Assembly: GCA_963718295.1 (NCBI GenBank)
Contig: CAVQYV010000010.1
Span: 1 to 64,000, forward strand
Reading direction: 5' to 3'
Origin: CAVQYV01 sp963718295 [NCBI: uncultured Methylomirabilota bacterium]
Lineage (GTDB): Bacteria; Methylomirabilota; Methylomirabilia; CAVQYV01
DNA: 64,000 nt
How positions within the stretch are numbered: the first letter of the stretch is position 1; each line of letters begins with the position of its first letter. Below are positions 17,606 to 27,011 of this stretch, in pieces. Below the pieces are notes generated by a model. It did no database searches. It was not told the DNA's origin and worked only from the letters and a program-made list of their open reading frames with translations. Position numbers and translations under genes: made by a program.

Positions 17606-18823
17606 TCAATAGATTCGGCAAACCCGCCCTCCCGATTCGCACATCTTGGGTTCACAGGGATGCGATGCAGGGTCGCGGCCGAAGCAGAAACCGAGGCCCT
17701 CGTAGAAAGCCACCTGATCGAGGTCCACACTGCGCAGGGCGATTGCCTCGGCGGTGGGCTGGTAGTGGATCTGCCGTCCCTCCACTCGGATCACCGTCAC
17801 CCCGAAGACGCCCCGCAGGGCAAGCAGGACCGCCGCCGCCCCCACCTCCAATCCGAAATTGACGTCGTAGGCCGAGGTGAAACCCGAGCGGACCAGATGG
17901 CTGGGCCGCACCTCCCTCACCTCCGGGATCTCATAGAGGCCCTCCACGTACATCCCCGCCTCCTGCATGAATCGCTTGGCCTCCGGATCCGCCTTCAACC
18001 GCTTGCTGATCTCCTGGGCCACGTACTTGCCAGCCCCGGCCAGGCGCTTGTGGCCGAAGGGATCGCACCCGGCACTCTCGTCCACTAGCTCCTCCCCCGA
18101 GGCGTTCCTGATCCCCTCTGCCACCACGATGGTATAAGTGCCGGCCTTGATGTCACTTTCCAGGATCCGTTTGAAATAGCGCCTCTTGATATCGACGTAG
18201 ACGACATCCAAATCCATCGGGATCTCAGGGATCAGGACGCAGTCGGCGTTCGCGGCCACCCCCCCGCGAAAGGCGGTGTGTCCTGCGTATCGCCCGAAGA
18301 CCTCGATCACCATGACGCGGTTGTGGGTCCGGCCCGTGGTCTTCAGGGCGTTGACCATATAAGCGATGCGGTTAATCGCCGAATCCCCGCCCACGCTGTA
18401 GGGATTCAGATCCAAATCCATCGTCTTGGGGGCATGGACGCAGGGGATACCGTGCTCGCCCAGATCCACCATGACGCTGCCGGTATCGTCGCCGCCGCTG
18501 ATGATCAGGGCATCGATGGCGAACTTTTCCAGGCCCGCCTTGATCCGTTGATACTTCTGGGGATCGGCGATCTTCTTGATGCTGACCCGGGAATGGCCCG
18601 CCTCGGAGCCGGCGACCATGATATCCAGGGCATCGATCCGCTCGGGGGTGAATTCGACCAGGGAGGACATCTCCACCAGGTTATAGAGGCCGGCGTAACC
18701 GTTGGGGATGGCATAGGCGTTCACTCCGCATCGGTGAGCGGCCAGCGTTGCCCCTTTGATGACTGCGTTCAGCCCGCCGCAATCGCCGCCGCTGGTGATG
18801 ATCCCGATTCTTTTTATCGCCAT
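17606..18823 (-). CDS. 6-phosphofructokinase, probably pyrophosphate-dependent
   Basis: 405 residues. The N-terminal GIITSGGDCGGLNAVIKG is the phosphate-binding loop of the PFK family. IISGGDDTGS has Asp where ATP enzymes have Gly (GGDGS), and PKTMD has Lys where ATP enzymes have Gly; both substitutions mark PPi-dependent enzymes. MVIEVFGRYAGHTA and the substrate region VVAEGIRN are conserved. It phosphorylates fructose-6-phosphate, reversibly if PPi-linked, at the committed step of glycolysis. It lies in a minus-strand operon after two SDR genes. The stretch DLDLNPYSVGGDSA is divergent from the usual DND motif, so the phosphoryl donor should be treated as predicted. Confidence 0.88.
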   Translation of the reverse strand: MAIKRIGIITSGGDCGGLNAVIKGATLAAHRCGVNAYAIPNGYAGLYNLVEMSSLVEFTPERIDALDIMVAGSEAGHSRVSIKKIADPQKYQRIKAGLEKFAIDALIISGGDDTGSVMVDLGEHGIPCVHAPKTMDLDLNPYSVGGDSAINRIAYMVNALKTTGRTHNRVMVIEVFGRYAGHTAFRGGVAANADCVLIPEIPMDLDVVYVDIKRRYFKRILESDIKAGTYTIVVAEGIRNASGEELVDESAGCDPFGHKRLAGAGKYVAQEISKRLKADPEAKRFMQEAGMYVEGLYEIPEVREVRPSHLVRSGFTSAYDVNFGLEVGAAAVLLALRGVFGVTVIRVEGRQIHYQPTAEAIALRSVDLDQVAFYEGLGFCFGRDPASHPCEPKMCESGGRVCRIY

Positions 18824-18893
18824 GACCCGTCCCTCCTTATGGAAAATTGCCTGAATGGTGACCCCATCTCCTGATGGCCTTCCAAGACGAAAG

Positions 18894-19670
18894 CTAAATC
18901 CTCTTGCAGTGGAGAAACCCGCCGTCCACGGCCATGTCTAACCCGGTGACCCAGGAGGACTCATCCGAGGCCAGAAAAAGGGCGGCATAAGCCTCATCCT
19001 CCGGCCTCCCCAAGCGGCCCAGGGGATGATGGGAAAGGATTCGCTCCAATTTCTGGGGATCGGACTCCCGCATCTTATTGAAATAAATGCGCGTCAGATC
19101 GGTCTCGACGAAACCGGGAGAGAGGGTGTTGACCCGGATCCCATAGGGGGCGTAGTCCACCGCCATGTTCCGGGTCAGGGCGATCATCCCGCCCTTGGAG
19201 GCAGAATAGGCAGCGCGATCGGAGCAACCTATGCCCCCCACCACCGAGGCCACATGGATGATGGACCCACTGGCCTGCTTCATCATGGGTGGCAGGGCAT
19301 ACTTGGAACAGAGGAAGGCGCCTTTGAGGTTGACTGCCAGGGTCTGATCCCAGGCCTCCTCGGAGGTCTCGTGGACCGGGGTGCGGGAAGGGTTGATCCC
19401 TGCGTTGTTGACCAGGACGTCGATGCGGCCATAGGCCTGCAGCGTGCCCTCCACCAATCTCTCTGCCTCGGAGGCCCGGGTGATGTCGGTTCGGAGGAAG
19501 AGGGCCTCCCCTCCCTCCGCCTGGATCTGCTGAACCACTGCCCTTCCAGATTCCTCCTGAACCTCGGCGACCACGACCCGGCTTCCCTCGCGGGCGAAGA
19601 TCAGGGCGATCTCCTTTCCCAGGCCGGAGCCAGCCCCGGTGATGATGGACACCTTTCCTTGCAATCGCAT
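18894..19670 (-). CDS. SDR-family NAD(P)-dependent oxidoreductase (first of tandem pair)
   Basis: 258 residues: TGAGSGLGKEIALIF (TGxxxGxG cofactor loop), NNAGI, catalytic Ser region VASVVGGIG, and YSASKGG (YxxxK). The C-terminus LAVDGGFLHCKRI resembles the neighbouring SDR (19700-20473), to which it is clearly paralogous (shared VAYSASKGGM-type core, LCPGF/LSPGF-VETDLT). Such enzymes resemble FabG-type 3-oxoacyl reductases and diverse alcohol dehydrogenases; the substrate is not evident. The start at 19670 has GGAGGAGA upstream, 29 nt after the upstream SDR stop. Confidence 0.88.
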   Translation of the reverse strand: MRLQGKVSIITGAGSGLGKEIALIFAREGSRVVVAEVQEESGRAVVQQIQAEGGEALFLRTDITRASEAERLVEGTLQAYGRIDVLVNNAGINPSRTPVHETSEEAWDQTLAVNLKGAFLCSKYALPPMMKQASGSIIHVASVVGGIGCSDRAAYSASKGGMIALTRNMAVDYAPYGIRVNTLSPGFVETDLTRIYFNKMRESDPQKLERILSHHPLGRLGRPEDEAYAALFLASDESSWVTGLDMAVDGGFLHCKRI

Positions 19671-19699
19671 AAAGAATCTCCTCCCTTTCTGAATTGGGA

Positions 19700-20473
19700 T
19701 CAGATACGCTTGACGCTGGTGAATCCGCCGTCGATGGGCAGGTTCAAGCCGGTGATCCAGGGGGCCTCATCGGAGACCAGAAAGAGAGCCGCATAGGCCA
19801 CGTCCGAAGGCACGCCGATCCGATCCAGGGCGTGGAGTCCAATGATGTGCTCCCAGGCGGCCGGGTCCTTTCGCCTGGCCTCGAAATAGTCGTGGGTGAG
19901 CTCGGTCTCCACGAAGCCGGGGCAGAGGGAATTGACCCGGATGTTGTAGCGGGCGTAGTCCACCGCCATGTTTCGGGTCAGTCCCACTACCCCTCCTTTG
20001 GAGGCGGAGTAAGCGGCACGAGAGGAGCAGCCGATGAGACCGGCCGCGGAGGCGATGTGCAGGATGGATCCCTGGCGCCTCCGCATCATCTCCGGCAGAA
20101 CCGCCTTGGAGCAGAGGAAGACCCCCTTCAGGTTGACCGCCAGGGTGAGATCCCAGTGCGCCTCGCTGGCCTCGGCCAACGGCACACGGGACGGATTGAT
20201 CCCGGCGTTGTTGACCAGGATATCGATCTGGCCGAAGGCCCGCACGGTCTCCCCGGCCATCCGCTCGGCATCGGCGGACCGGCTCACATCGACAGGAACG
20301 AAGAGGGCAGAACCTCCGGCCCCTGTGATTTCCTCGGCCACCCTCTTTCCTGATTCCTCATTCATCTCGGCCAGCACCACCAGGCTTCCCTCTCGGGCGA
20401 AGAGCCGGGCCATCTCCCTCCCCAGTCCCGATCCAGCCCCGGTGATGATAGAAACCTTATCCTTTAGCCTCAT
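19700..20473 (-). CDS. SDR-family NAD(P)-dependent oxidoreductase (second of tandem pair)
   Basis: 257 residues from ATG 20473 (MRLKDKVSIITGAG), preceded by GGAGGA. It has TGAGSGLGREMARLF, NNAGINPSR, the catalytic Ser in HIASAAGLIG and YSASKGG. Its ATG overlaps the DUF4416 stop by 4 nt. It is a tandem paralogue of the SDR just downstream; both share NNAGINPSR and the VDYAxYxIRVN segment, suggesting duplication followed by specialisation. The longer frame up to 20635 lies inside DUF4416 and is rejected. Confidence 0.88.
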   Translation of the reverse strand: MRLKDKVSIITGAGSGLGREMARLFAREGSLVVLAEMNEESGKRVAEEITGAGGSALFVPVDVSRSADAERMAGETVRAFGQIDILVNNAGINPSRVPLAEASEAHWDLTLAVNLKGVFLCSKAVLPEMMRRRQGSILHIASAAGLIGCSSRAAYSASKGGVVGLTRNMAVDYARYNIRVNSLCPGFVETELTHDYFEARRKDPAAWEHIIGLHALDRIGVPSDVAYAALFLVSDEAPWITGLNLPIDGGFTSVKRI

Positions 20474-21054
20474 TCTTCCTCCTTCGGTGCATGGTGGATT
20501 TCGCTTTGGATTTCCTGCCTCGTCTGCAGGCACAGGTCCCGGCACTGTCTCTTGTAGAACCCCCGGATGGCGTTGAATACCTGGTTGTATAGTCCTTGAC
20601 GGAAGTCGGGAAAACCCCAATCGTAGGGCTTCCAACCTCTATCGTAGTAGAGGGCCGGGTCAGCGTAGATCCCCTGACCCAGGTAGACCTTCTGTCCGCT
20701 GGGCTTGCCCGAGGCGAGGACGATCTTGTAATAATCCATGTAGCCCGGGTCCAGGTTCACCCGCCGTTTTCCCTCGACAGCGCGCTCCTCCTCCATGCGA
20801 TTGGTCGTGACCTTGATGGTCGCCAATGCCCCGGGATTGATAAGCTGCTCAAAAGAGAGGAAGGTCCGCTTCAGACCCGGACCCATCTCCTTTTCGTAAT
20901 ACTGGGTGATCTGGAAGGGAGTCGAGTGGGAGACGTAATCGAGGAGGCCGAATGCCTCTTCCAGCCGTCCTTTCGCCCACTCCAGATCCGTCTCGTCCGC
21001 ATAGAGGATTCCTACCAGAAGCTTGACCGGCTGGGGTTCATTCGACTCAGCCAC
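20470..21054 (-). CDS. DUF4416 family protein
   Basis: 194 residues. KLLVGILYADETDLEWAKGR at the N-terminus, STPFQITQYYEKEMGPGL, INPGALATIKVTTNRMEEER and VNLDPGYMDYYKIVLASGKP (each in part) match the DUF4416 family, which is frequent in Desulfobacterota and Nitrospirota. The function is unknown. The gene overlaps the NAT-like gene before it (8 nt) and the SDR after it (4 nt), so it is translated within one operon. No signal peptide or membrane segment is seen. Confidence 0.85.
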   Translation of the reverse strand: MAESNEPQPVKLLVGILYADETDLEWAKGRLEEAFGLLDYVSHSTPFQITQYYEKEMGPGLKRTFLSFEQLINPGALATIKVTTNRMEEERAVEGKRRVNLDPGYMDYYKIVLASGKPSGQKVYLGQGIYADPALYYDRGWKPYDWGFPDFRQGLYNQVFNAIRGFYKRQCRDLCLQTRQEIQSEIHHAPKEEE

Positions 21055-21889
21055 CGCTGGAGCCCTTTTGCCGCGTCCACTGGAACCGCTGGCGCTTCAA
21101 GATGGAAAGGGCCTCCTCGACCAGCCCGGGATCGATCCCGAAATATTCGTGGATCTGCTGGTGGTAATCCTGACGGATGCTCGCCTTCTTCTCCTCCGTC
21201 AGGGAAGTGAGGCGGAGGTGGTTTCCCCGGATGTAGAGTTGTCCTTTCTCGGTCAACTGGTTGAGGAGGATTTTGTGCAGGCTGGGCTTGGAAAAGGAGG
21301 CGATCCAATGCTCCCGGAATTCCCTCTCGGAAACGGCCCGATCGGCAAAGCGATACCGCCACTTGCGGCCGCCGGCATCGAGGGTGAAGATGTGAAAGAA
21401 CCCTCCTGCCTCATCATAGACAAGCTCCACGTCCCCCCGTGGCGTATGGCATAGCTGGGAGTGCCCCCTGGTCAGGGGGAGGGGCTGCCAGAGGAGATAC
21501 CCGGGATCGACCAGATACCATTCCTCGCCCACCTCCACCACCAAGACACAGTGGATGTTCTCCCCGGCCTGCATATGGGCCATCGTCTTGTAGCAGAAAT
21601 ACCCCGAGGCGCGCAGAATCCGTTCCAGGCTGTGAGCGAGGGAGAAGCAGGTTCCGCCCAGACGGTGGGCGATGTGGTCCTCCATCACCTCCTGGGGCAT
21701 CCTGAACTTGCCCTCCACGGACGGGTTCTTCGCCACCTTGATGATCTTGCTGATGTTCTCATAGGGGATCTTAGAGTAGTGGCGGAGGATTTGGTGCAGG
21801 TAGTCGAGATCCGACCTCGGCCGGGTCAGGCCGAAGTGACTCTGAAAAAGGGAAACCGCCTCTTCCTGCGATTGGGAGAAAGGATCCAT
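21047..21889 (-). CDS. Arylamine N-acetyltransferase-like protein
   Basis: 280 residues. RLGGTCFSLAHSLERIL carries the family's RxGGxCF loop with the catalytic Cys, NIHCVLVVEV the His, and YLVDPGY the Asp of the Cys-His-Asp triad. IPYENISKI near residue 42 is another NAT landmark. Classical NATs transfer acetyl groups from acetyl-CoA to arylamines; members fused to secondary metabolism act as amide synthases. The C-terminal 100 residues are longer and less conserved than usual. It is the first gene of the operon that runs to the PFK/CysRS-tail genes, about 100 nt after pyrD. Confidence 0.75.
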   Translation of the reverse strand: MDPFSQSQEEAVSLFQSHFGLTRPRSDLDYLHQILRHYSKIPYENISKIIKVAKNPSVEGKFRMPQEVMEDHIAHRLGGTCFSLAHSLERILRASGYFCYKTMAHMQAGENIHCVLVVEVGEEWYLVDPGYLLWQPLPLTRGHSQLCHTPRGDVELVYDEAGGFFHIFTLDAGGRKWRYRFADRAVSEREFREHWIASFSKPSLHKILLNQLTEKGQLYIRGNHLRLTSLTEEKKASIRQDYHQQIHEYFGIDPGLVEEALSILKRQRFQWTRQKGSSGG

Positions 21890-21990
21890 GGACGATCAGG
21901 CCTCCGGTTGGGATCGGCCCCAGTATAGCACAAGGCCAATCTGCGTCAAATGAAGAATGGCCGCAAAAAGGGAGAGTTGGAATCAGGGGC

Positions 21991-22908
21991 CTAATCGGTG
22001 ATCAGGGTGCCGGTGAGATCCCGGAGGCGGGGGATTCGATGCTCGATGAGGTGAGATTCAAGGCCCTCGATGACCTGGAGGCAGGAGGCGGGATCCACGA
22101 AATTGGCCGTGCCGATGGCGATGGCCCGGGCGCCGGCTATGATGAACTCCAGGGCATCCTCAGCCGACATGATCCCTCCCATGCCTATGATGGGGATCCT
22201 CACCGCCTTCGCCACTTGATACACCATGCGCAAGGCCACTGGTTTGATGGCGGGGCCCGAAAGCCCACCCGTCACATTCGCCAACTTCGGCCTCCGGGTC
22301 TCGATGTTGATCGCCATCCCCAGCAGGGTGTTGATCAGGGAAAGGGCATCGGCCCCGGCCTCCTCTGCCGAGCGGGCCATGAGCACAATGTCGGTGACAT
22401 TGGGGGATAGCTTCACCAGGAGGGGCAAATGGGTGGCCTTACGGACCCGGCTTACCAGAGAGGAGAGGAGTGGGGCGTCGGTCCCGAAGACGAGTCCATC
22501 CGCCACGTTGGGGCAGGAGACATTCAACTCGATCCCGGCGATGCCCTCGACCTTGGATAATCGGGATGCCAATTCCGCGAATTCCTCGATGGTCCCACCC
22601 GCGATGTTGACAATCAGGGGAGGGGCGAACTGTCTGAGATAGGGGAGGTTTTCTTGCAGGAAGACCTCCAGGCCCACGTTCTGGAGGCCGATGGCATTGA
22701 GCATTCCGGCCGGCGTCTCTACCACCCGGGGTGGAGGGTTTCCCCCTCGGGCCCTCAGGGTGATCGTCTTCACCACCAGGGCCCCCAGTCGGTCCAGGTC
22801 GAGGTAGGAGGCAAACTCCTTCCCATAGCCGAAGGTGCCGGAGGCGGTCATGACCGGGTTCTGCATCCGGATGCCCGCCACCTCCACCGAGAGGTCCGGC
22901 CTCACCAT
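21991..22908 (-). CDS. pyrD: Dihydroorotate dehydrogenase, catalytic subunit (class 1B)
   Basis: 305 residues. NPVMTASGTFGYGKE, the FMN site segments KTITLRARGGNPPPR and IELNVSCPNV (catalytic Cys of class 1 enzymes), and the C-terminal GMGGIMSAEDALEFI-AIAIGTANF fit PyrDB. It oxidises dihydroorotate to orotate, passing electrons through PyrK to NAD+. It overlaps pyrK by 7 nt and ends the pyrimidine operon. It is cytoplasmic, as a heterotetramer with PyrK. Confidence 0.95.
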   Translation of the reverse strand: MVRPDLSVEVAGIRMQNPVMTASGTFGYGKEFASYLDLDRLGALVVKTITLRARGGNPPPRVVETPAGMLNAIGLQNVGLEVFLQENLPYLRQFAPPLIVNIAGGTIEEFAELASRLSKVEGIAGIELNVSCPNVADGLVFGTDAPLLSSLVSRVRKATHLPLLVKLSPNVTDIVLMARSAEEAGADALSLINTLLGMAINIETRRPKLANVTGGLSGPAIKPVALRMVYQVAKAVRIPIIGMGGIMSAEDALEFIIAGARAIAIGTANFVDPASCLQVIEGLESHLIEHRIPRLRDLTGTLITD

Positions 22909-23720
22909 TGGATTGCCTCGGCGTCAAAGACCGGCCCATCCCTGCAAACCATCTGATATGGACTGGCCAGGGTCTTGCTTTCTACTGCACAGCCCATGCA
23001 GGCCCCGATCCCGCAGGCCATGTACTCCTCCAGGGAAACCTGGCAGGGAATCTTCGCAAAGGCTGCCACCTGAGCCACTCTGGCCAGCATGGGCCGAGGG
23101 CCACAGGCATAGAGAACCGATGGGGGCCGCTCACAAGACCTGGCCTTGAGTAGAAGCTCACCGAGATGGTCAGTGGCCAGGCCCTTTCGACCCAGACTGC
23201 CATCTTCGGTAGTAATGAACACCTCCGCCCCCAGATCCTGCAGCTCTTCGGCGCACAGGATATCCCCACTCCTCTTCCCACCGATGATGGCCACCACCTT
23301 TACCTCCAGATCTGCGCGATGGGCCTGGGTGCCGAAGCCCTGAAAGAATGAATAAAGCCGTCCTGCCAAGGCCCGCAGGGGCGCAACCCCCATCCCCCCC
23401 GCCACCAAGAGGGCCGAGGCGAGGTCGAAGGGAATGAGGAATCCCTTGCCCAGCGGCCCCAGGAGGTCAACCTCCTGGCCAATCTTGTGGGAGGCCAGTA
23501 TCTGGGTCCCCTTCCCCACGATCCGATAGAGGATCTCCAGGTAACCCTCCTCCATCCAGTGGATGGAAAAGGGACGCCGCAGGAGGGGCTCGATCCCGGA
23601 ACCCATCTTCACCATGAAGAATTGGCCCGGCTCAAACCCTATCCTCAAATCAGGACTTCTCAGTCCCATCTTGAAATAGGAAGGGCGAACCTCCCGATTA
23701 AAGCTAACTTCGGCCTTCAA
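22902..23720 (-). CDS. pyrK: Dihydroorotate dehydrogenase electron-transfer subunit
   Basis: 272 residues from TTG 23720, which has GGAGG 9 nt upstream inside the end of carB; the longer frame to 23825 lacks homology. It has the FAD-binding RRPFSIHW motif, LVAGGMGVAPLRAL (NAD-binding region) and the C-terminal [2Fe-2S] ligands CGIGACMGCAV plus a further Cys in MVCRDGPVF. It carries electrons from PyrD to NAD+. It overlaps carB by 17 nt and pyrD by 7 nt. Confidence 0.93.
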   Translation of the reverse strand: MKAEVSFNREVRPSYFKMGLRSPDLRIGFEPGQFFMVKMGSGIEPLLRRPFSIHWMEEGYLEILYRIVGKGTQILASHKIGQEVDLLGPLGKGFLIPFDLASALLVAGGMGVAPLRALAGRLYSFFQGFGTQAHRADLEVKVVAIIGGKRSGDILCAEELQDLGAEVFITTEDGSLGRKGLATDHLGELLLKARSCERPPSVLYACGPRPMLARVAQVAAFAKIPCQVSLEEYMACGIGACMGCAVESKTLASPYQMVCRDGPVFDAEAIQW

Positions 23721-26700
23721 TTCTTTTTTCCTCCACCGCTCGGTAATAATCCTGCAGGGGCCGAACCATGATCCCCCTCTGCCGGAGGTAGGCAATGGCC
23801 TCGACGGCCGCCTGGGCCCCGGCAATGGTGGTGGTATAAGGGATGCCCATGGTGATGGCGGTGCGGCGTATGGAATAGGAGTCCATGCGCGACGATCGAC
23901 CTTCAGGCGTGTTGATCACCAGGGCGATCTCGTTGTTCTTCATGCGATCCACGATGTGAGGGCGCTGCCCTTCCGTCACCTTGAACACCTGTTCCACCGG
24001 TATCCCTGCCCCCTGGATGGTTTGTGCCGTCCCCCAGTGGCCACCAGGTGAAAGCCCATCCTGCTCAGGCTTCTAGCAATCGGCACCACCCTGCGTTTGT
24101 CCCCGTTGCGCACGCTCAAAAATACCGTTCCTGAGAGCGGCAGGCGGCCATTGATGGCGATCTGGGACTTGGCATAGGCACCTCCAAAGCTGGCATCGAT
24201 CCCCATCACCTCGCCGGTGGACCGCATCTCCGGCCCCAGGATGGCGTCCACCCCGGGGAACTTGACGAAGGGCAACACCACCTCCTTCACCGCCACATGG
24301 GAGAGCCTCCTCTCTTCGGTGAAATCGAGATCCTTCAGGGAATATCCCACCATCAGCTTGGCGGCCAGCTTGGCCAGCGGCACCCCGACGGCCTTGCTCA
24401 CAAAGGGGACCGTGCGGGAGGCTCGAGGATTGACCTCCAGGACATAGATCTGCCCCTCCTTGATGGCAAACTGGATATTGATCAGCCCCACCACCCCCAA
24501 TTCCAGGGCCAGGGCCCGGGTCTGCTCCCGGAGCTCGTCCATCAGGCCCGGGGAGATGGAGCGGGGCGGAATGGAACAAGCGGAGTCCCCCGAGTGAATC
24601 CCTGCCTCCTCAATGTGCTCCATGATGCCCGCCACCACCACCTCCTGGCCGTCGGAAAGGGCATCCACGTCGATCTCCAGGGCATCCTCGATGAATTTGT
24701 CCACCAGCACCGGATGCTCATAGGAAGCCTGTACTGCAGAGGCCATGTATTGGCGAAGCGATGGGGCATCGTAGAGGATCTCCATGGCCCGGCCTCCCAG
24801 GACATAGGAGGGCCGAAGGAGCACCGGATAGCCGATCTGCTCCGCGATCCGCTCTGCCTCTTCCACCGAGGTGGCACTGCCGTTGGGCGCCTGTTTGAGA
24901 CCCAGCCGATTCAAAAGATGCTGGAAGCGATCACGATCCTCGGCGCGGTCTATCGCGTCGGGAGAGGTGCCCAGGATCTTCACCCCCTCCTGCTCCAAGG
25001 GCACCGCCAATTTGAGGGGAGTCTGGCCCCCGAATTGGACGATGACCCCCACCGGTTCTTCCTTCCTTACGATGTTCAGGACATCTTCCAGGGTGAGGGA
25101 CTCGAAGTAGAGGCGATCCGAGGTATCGTAATCGGTGCTCACCGTCTCCGGGTTGCAGTTCACCATGATGGTCTCAAAGCCAGCCTCTTTCAGCGCCATC
25201 GCCCCGTGGACGCAGCAATAGTCGAACTCGATCCCCTGGCCGATGCGATTGGGGCCCGAGCCGAGGATGACGATCTTTTTCCGGTCGGTAGGATCGGCCT
25301 CGCATTCCCTCTCATACGTGGAGTACAGATAGGGGGTGTGGGCGACGAACTCCGCCCCACAGGTGTCCACCCGCTTGAAGACCGCCTCGATCTTTGCCTC
25401 CTGCCGGCTGCAGCGAATGGCTTCCTCCGTAGATTGGCAGAGATGGGCCAGACGGCGATCGGAGAACCCATACTGCTTTGCCTCCCAAAGCAAGAAAAGG
25501 GGTAAGGGATGGCCCTCATCCGCCCTATCTCGGATTCTCCGGGCAGCCTTCTCGATCTTTCCCTCCATCTCTACGATCTCGGCAATGTGATTCAAGAACC
25601 AGGGATCGATCTGGGAGAGGCTGTAGATCTCGTCGGTCTTCAGGCCCATGCGAAAGGCATCTGCAATATAAAAGACCCTTTCACCATTGGGAATCCTCAG
25701 CTTCTCCCTGATCCTTTCCAGGTCCTTGGCCTCATCCTCCGGTGTTCGAGGCGAGGCCTTTCGGCTTGGGATCTTGCTCTCCAGTCCGTAGCAGTCGATC
25801 TCCAGGGAGCGGAGGGCCTTCTGGAGGGACTCCTTGAAGGTCCGACCGATGGCCATCACCTCCCCCACCGATTTCATCTGAGTGGTGAGGGTCTGATCCG
25901 CTTGGGGAAATTTCTCGAAGGTCCAGCGGGGGAACTTCACCACGCAATAATCGATGGTCGGCTCGAAGGAGGCCGGCGTTTCCCGGGTGATATCGTTCCG
26001 GATCTCATCCAGGGTGTAACCCACTGCGAGCTTGGCGGCGATCTTGGCGATGGGAAAGCCCGTGGCCTTGGAGGCCAGAGCGGAGCTGCGCGAGACCCGG
26101 GGGTTCATCTCGATCACCGCCATTCGTCCATTCTCGGGATGAACCGCAAACTGGATGTTGGAGCCTCCGGTCTCCACCCCGATCTCCCGGATGATGGCAA
26201 TGGAGGCATCCCGCATCATCTGGTATTCCTTGTCGGTGAGGGTCTGGGCCGGGGCCACGGTGATGGAATCCCCGGTGTGGATCCCCATGGGATCGAAGTT
26301 CTCGATGGAGCAGATGATCACTACATTGTCGGCCCGATCCCGCATCACTTCCAGCTCGTATTCCTTCCACCCGATCAGGGAGGCCTCGATCAGGCATTGG
26401 TGGACGGGGCTGGTCTCCAGACCCCACTGGATCGCTGCGGCCAACTCCTCTCGGTTGAAGGCGACGCCTCCACCGGTTCCACCCAGGGTGAAGGAGGGGC
26501 GGATGATGGCAGGAAAGCCCACCCGCTCCACGATCTGCTGGGCCTCCTCCCAGGAATGGCAGTAGCCGCTCTCGGGCAAATCCAGGCCGATGCGCTGCAT
26601 GGCTTGCTTGAAGAGCTCCCGGTCCTCGGCGGCCTTGATGGCAGGGAGCTTGGCGCCGATCATCTCCACACCGTAACGATCCAGGACGCCTGACTCCGCC

Positions 26701-27005
26701 AGCTCCACCGCCACATTGAGGGCAGTCTGGCCTCCCAGGGTAGGGAGGAGACAGTCGGGCCGCTCCTTAACAATGATCTGCTCCACCGTCTCGGCGGTGA
26801 TGGGTTCCACATAGGTGCGGTCCGCCATCTCCGGATCGGTCATAATGGTGGCAGGATTGGAGTTGACCAGGATGATCCGGTAGCCCTCCTCCCGCAGGGC
26901 CTTGCAGGCCTGGGTCCCGGAGTAGTCAAACTCACAGGCCTGGCCGATGATGATCGGGCCCGATCCGATGAGCAGAATACTGTTGATGTCGGTGCGCTTT
27001 CCCAT
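23704..27005 (-). CDS. carB: Carbamoyl-phosphate synthase large subunit (apparent frameshift near 24025)
   Basis: Both ATP-grasp halves are present: [20 protein letters not shown] at the start, with [13 protein letters not shown], and a second synthase half beginning [14 protein letters not shown]. The main frame (23976-27005) ends abnormally after GFHLVATGG, while the allosteric MGS domain continues in another frame ([23 protein letters not shown]) to the stop at 23704. Restoring one G in the GGGGG-ACGG run near 24025 gives [12 protein letters not shown], the usual sequence, and a normal length of about 1,100 residues. As carB is central to pyrimidine and arginine synthesis, I treat the shift as a likely consensus error. 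It uses glutamine-derived ammonia from CarA. Confidence 0.92.
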
Positions 27006-27011
27006 TCTGCT

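Noticed and set aside
22439-22939. Long minus-strand frame overlapping pyrD
   Set aside because: It is Gly/Pro/Arg-rich and antiphase to a clear PyrD, the usual shadow of GC-rich coding DNA. Many such frames elsewhere (for example opposite carA, carB and the nhaD copies) were left out for the same reason.
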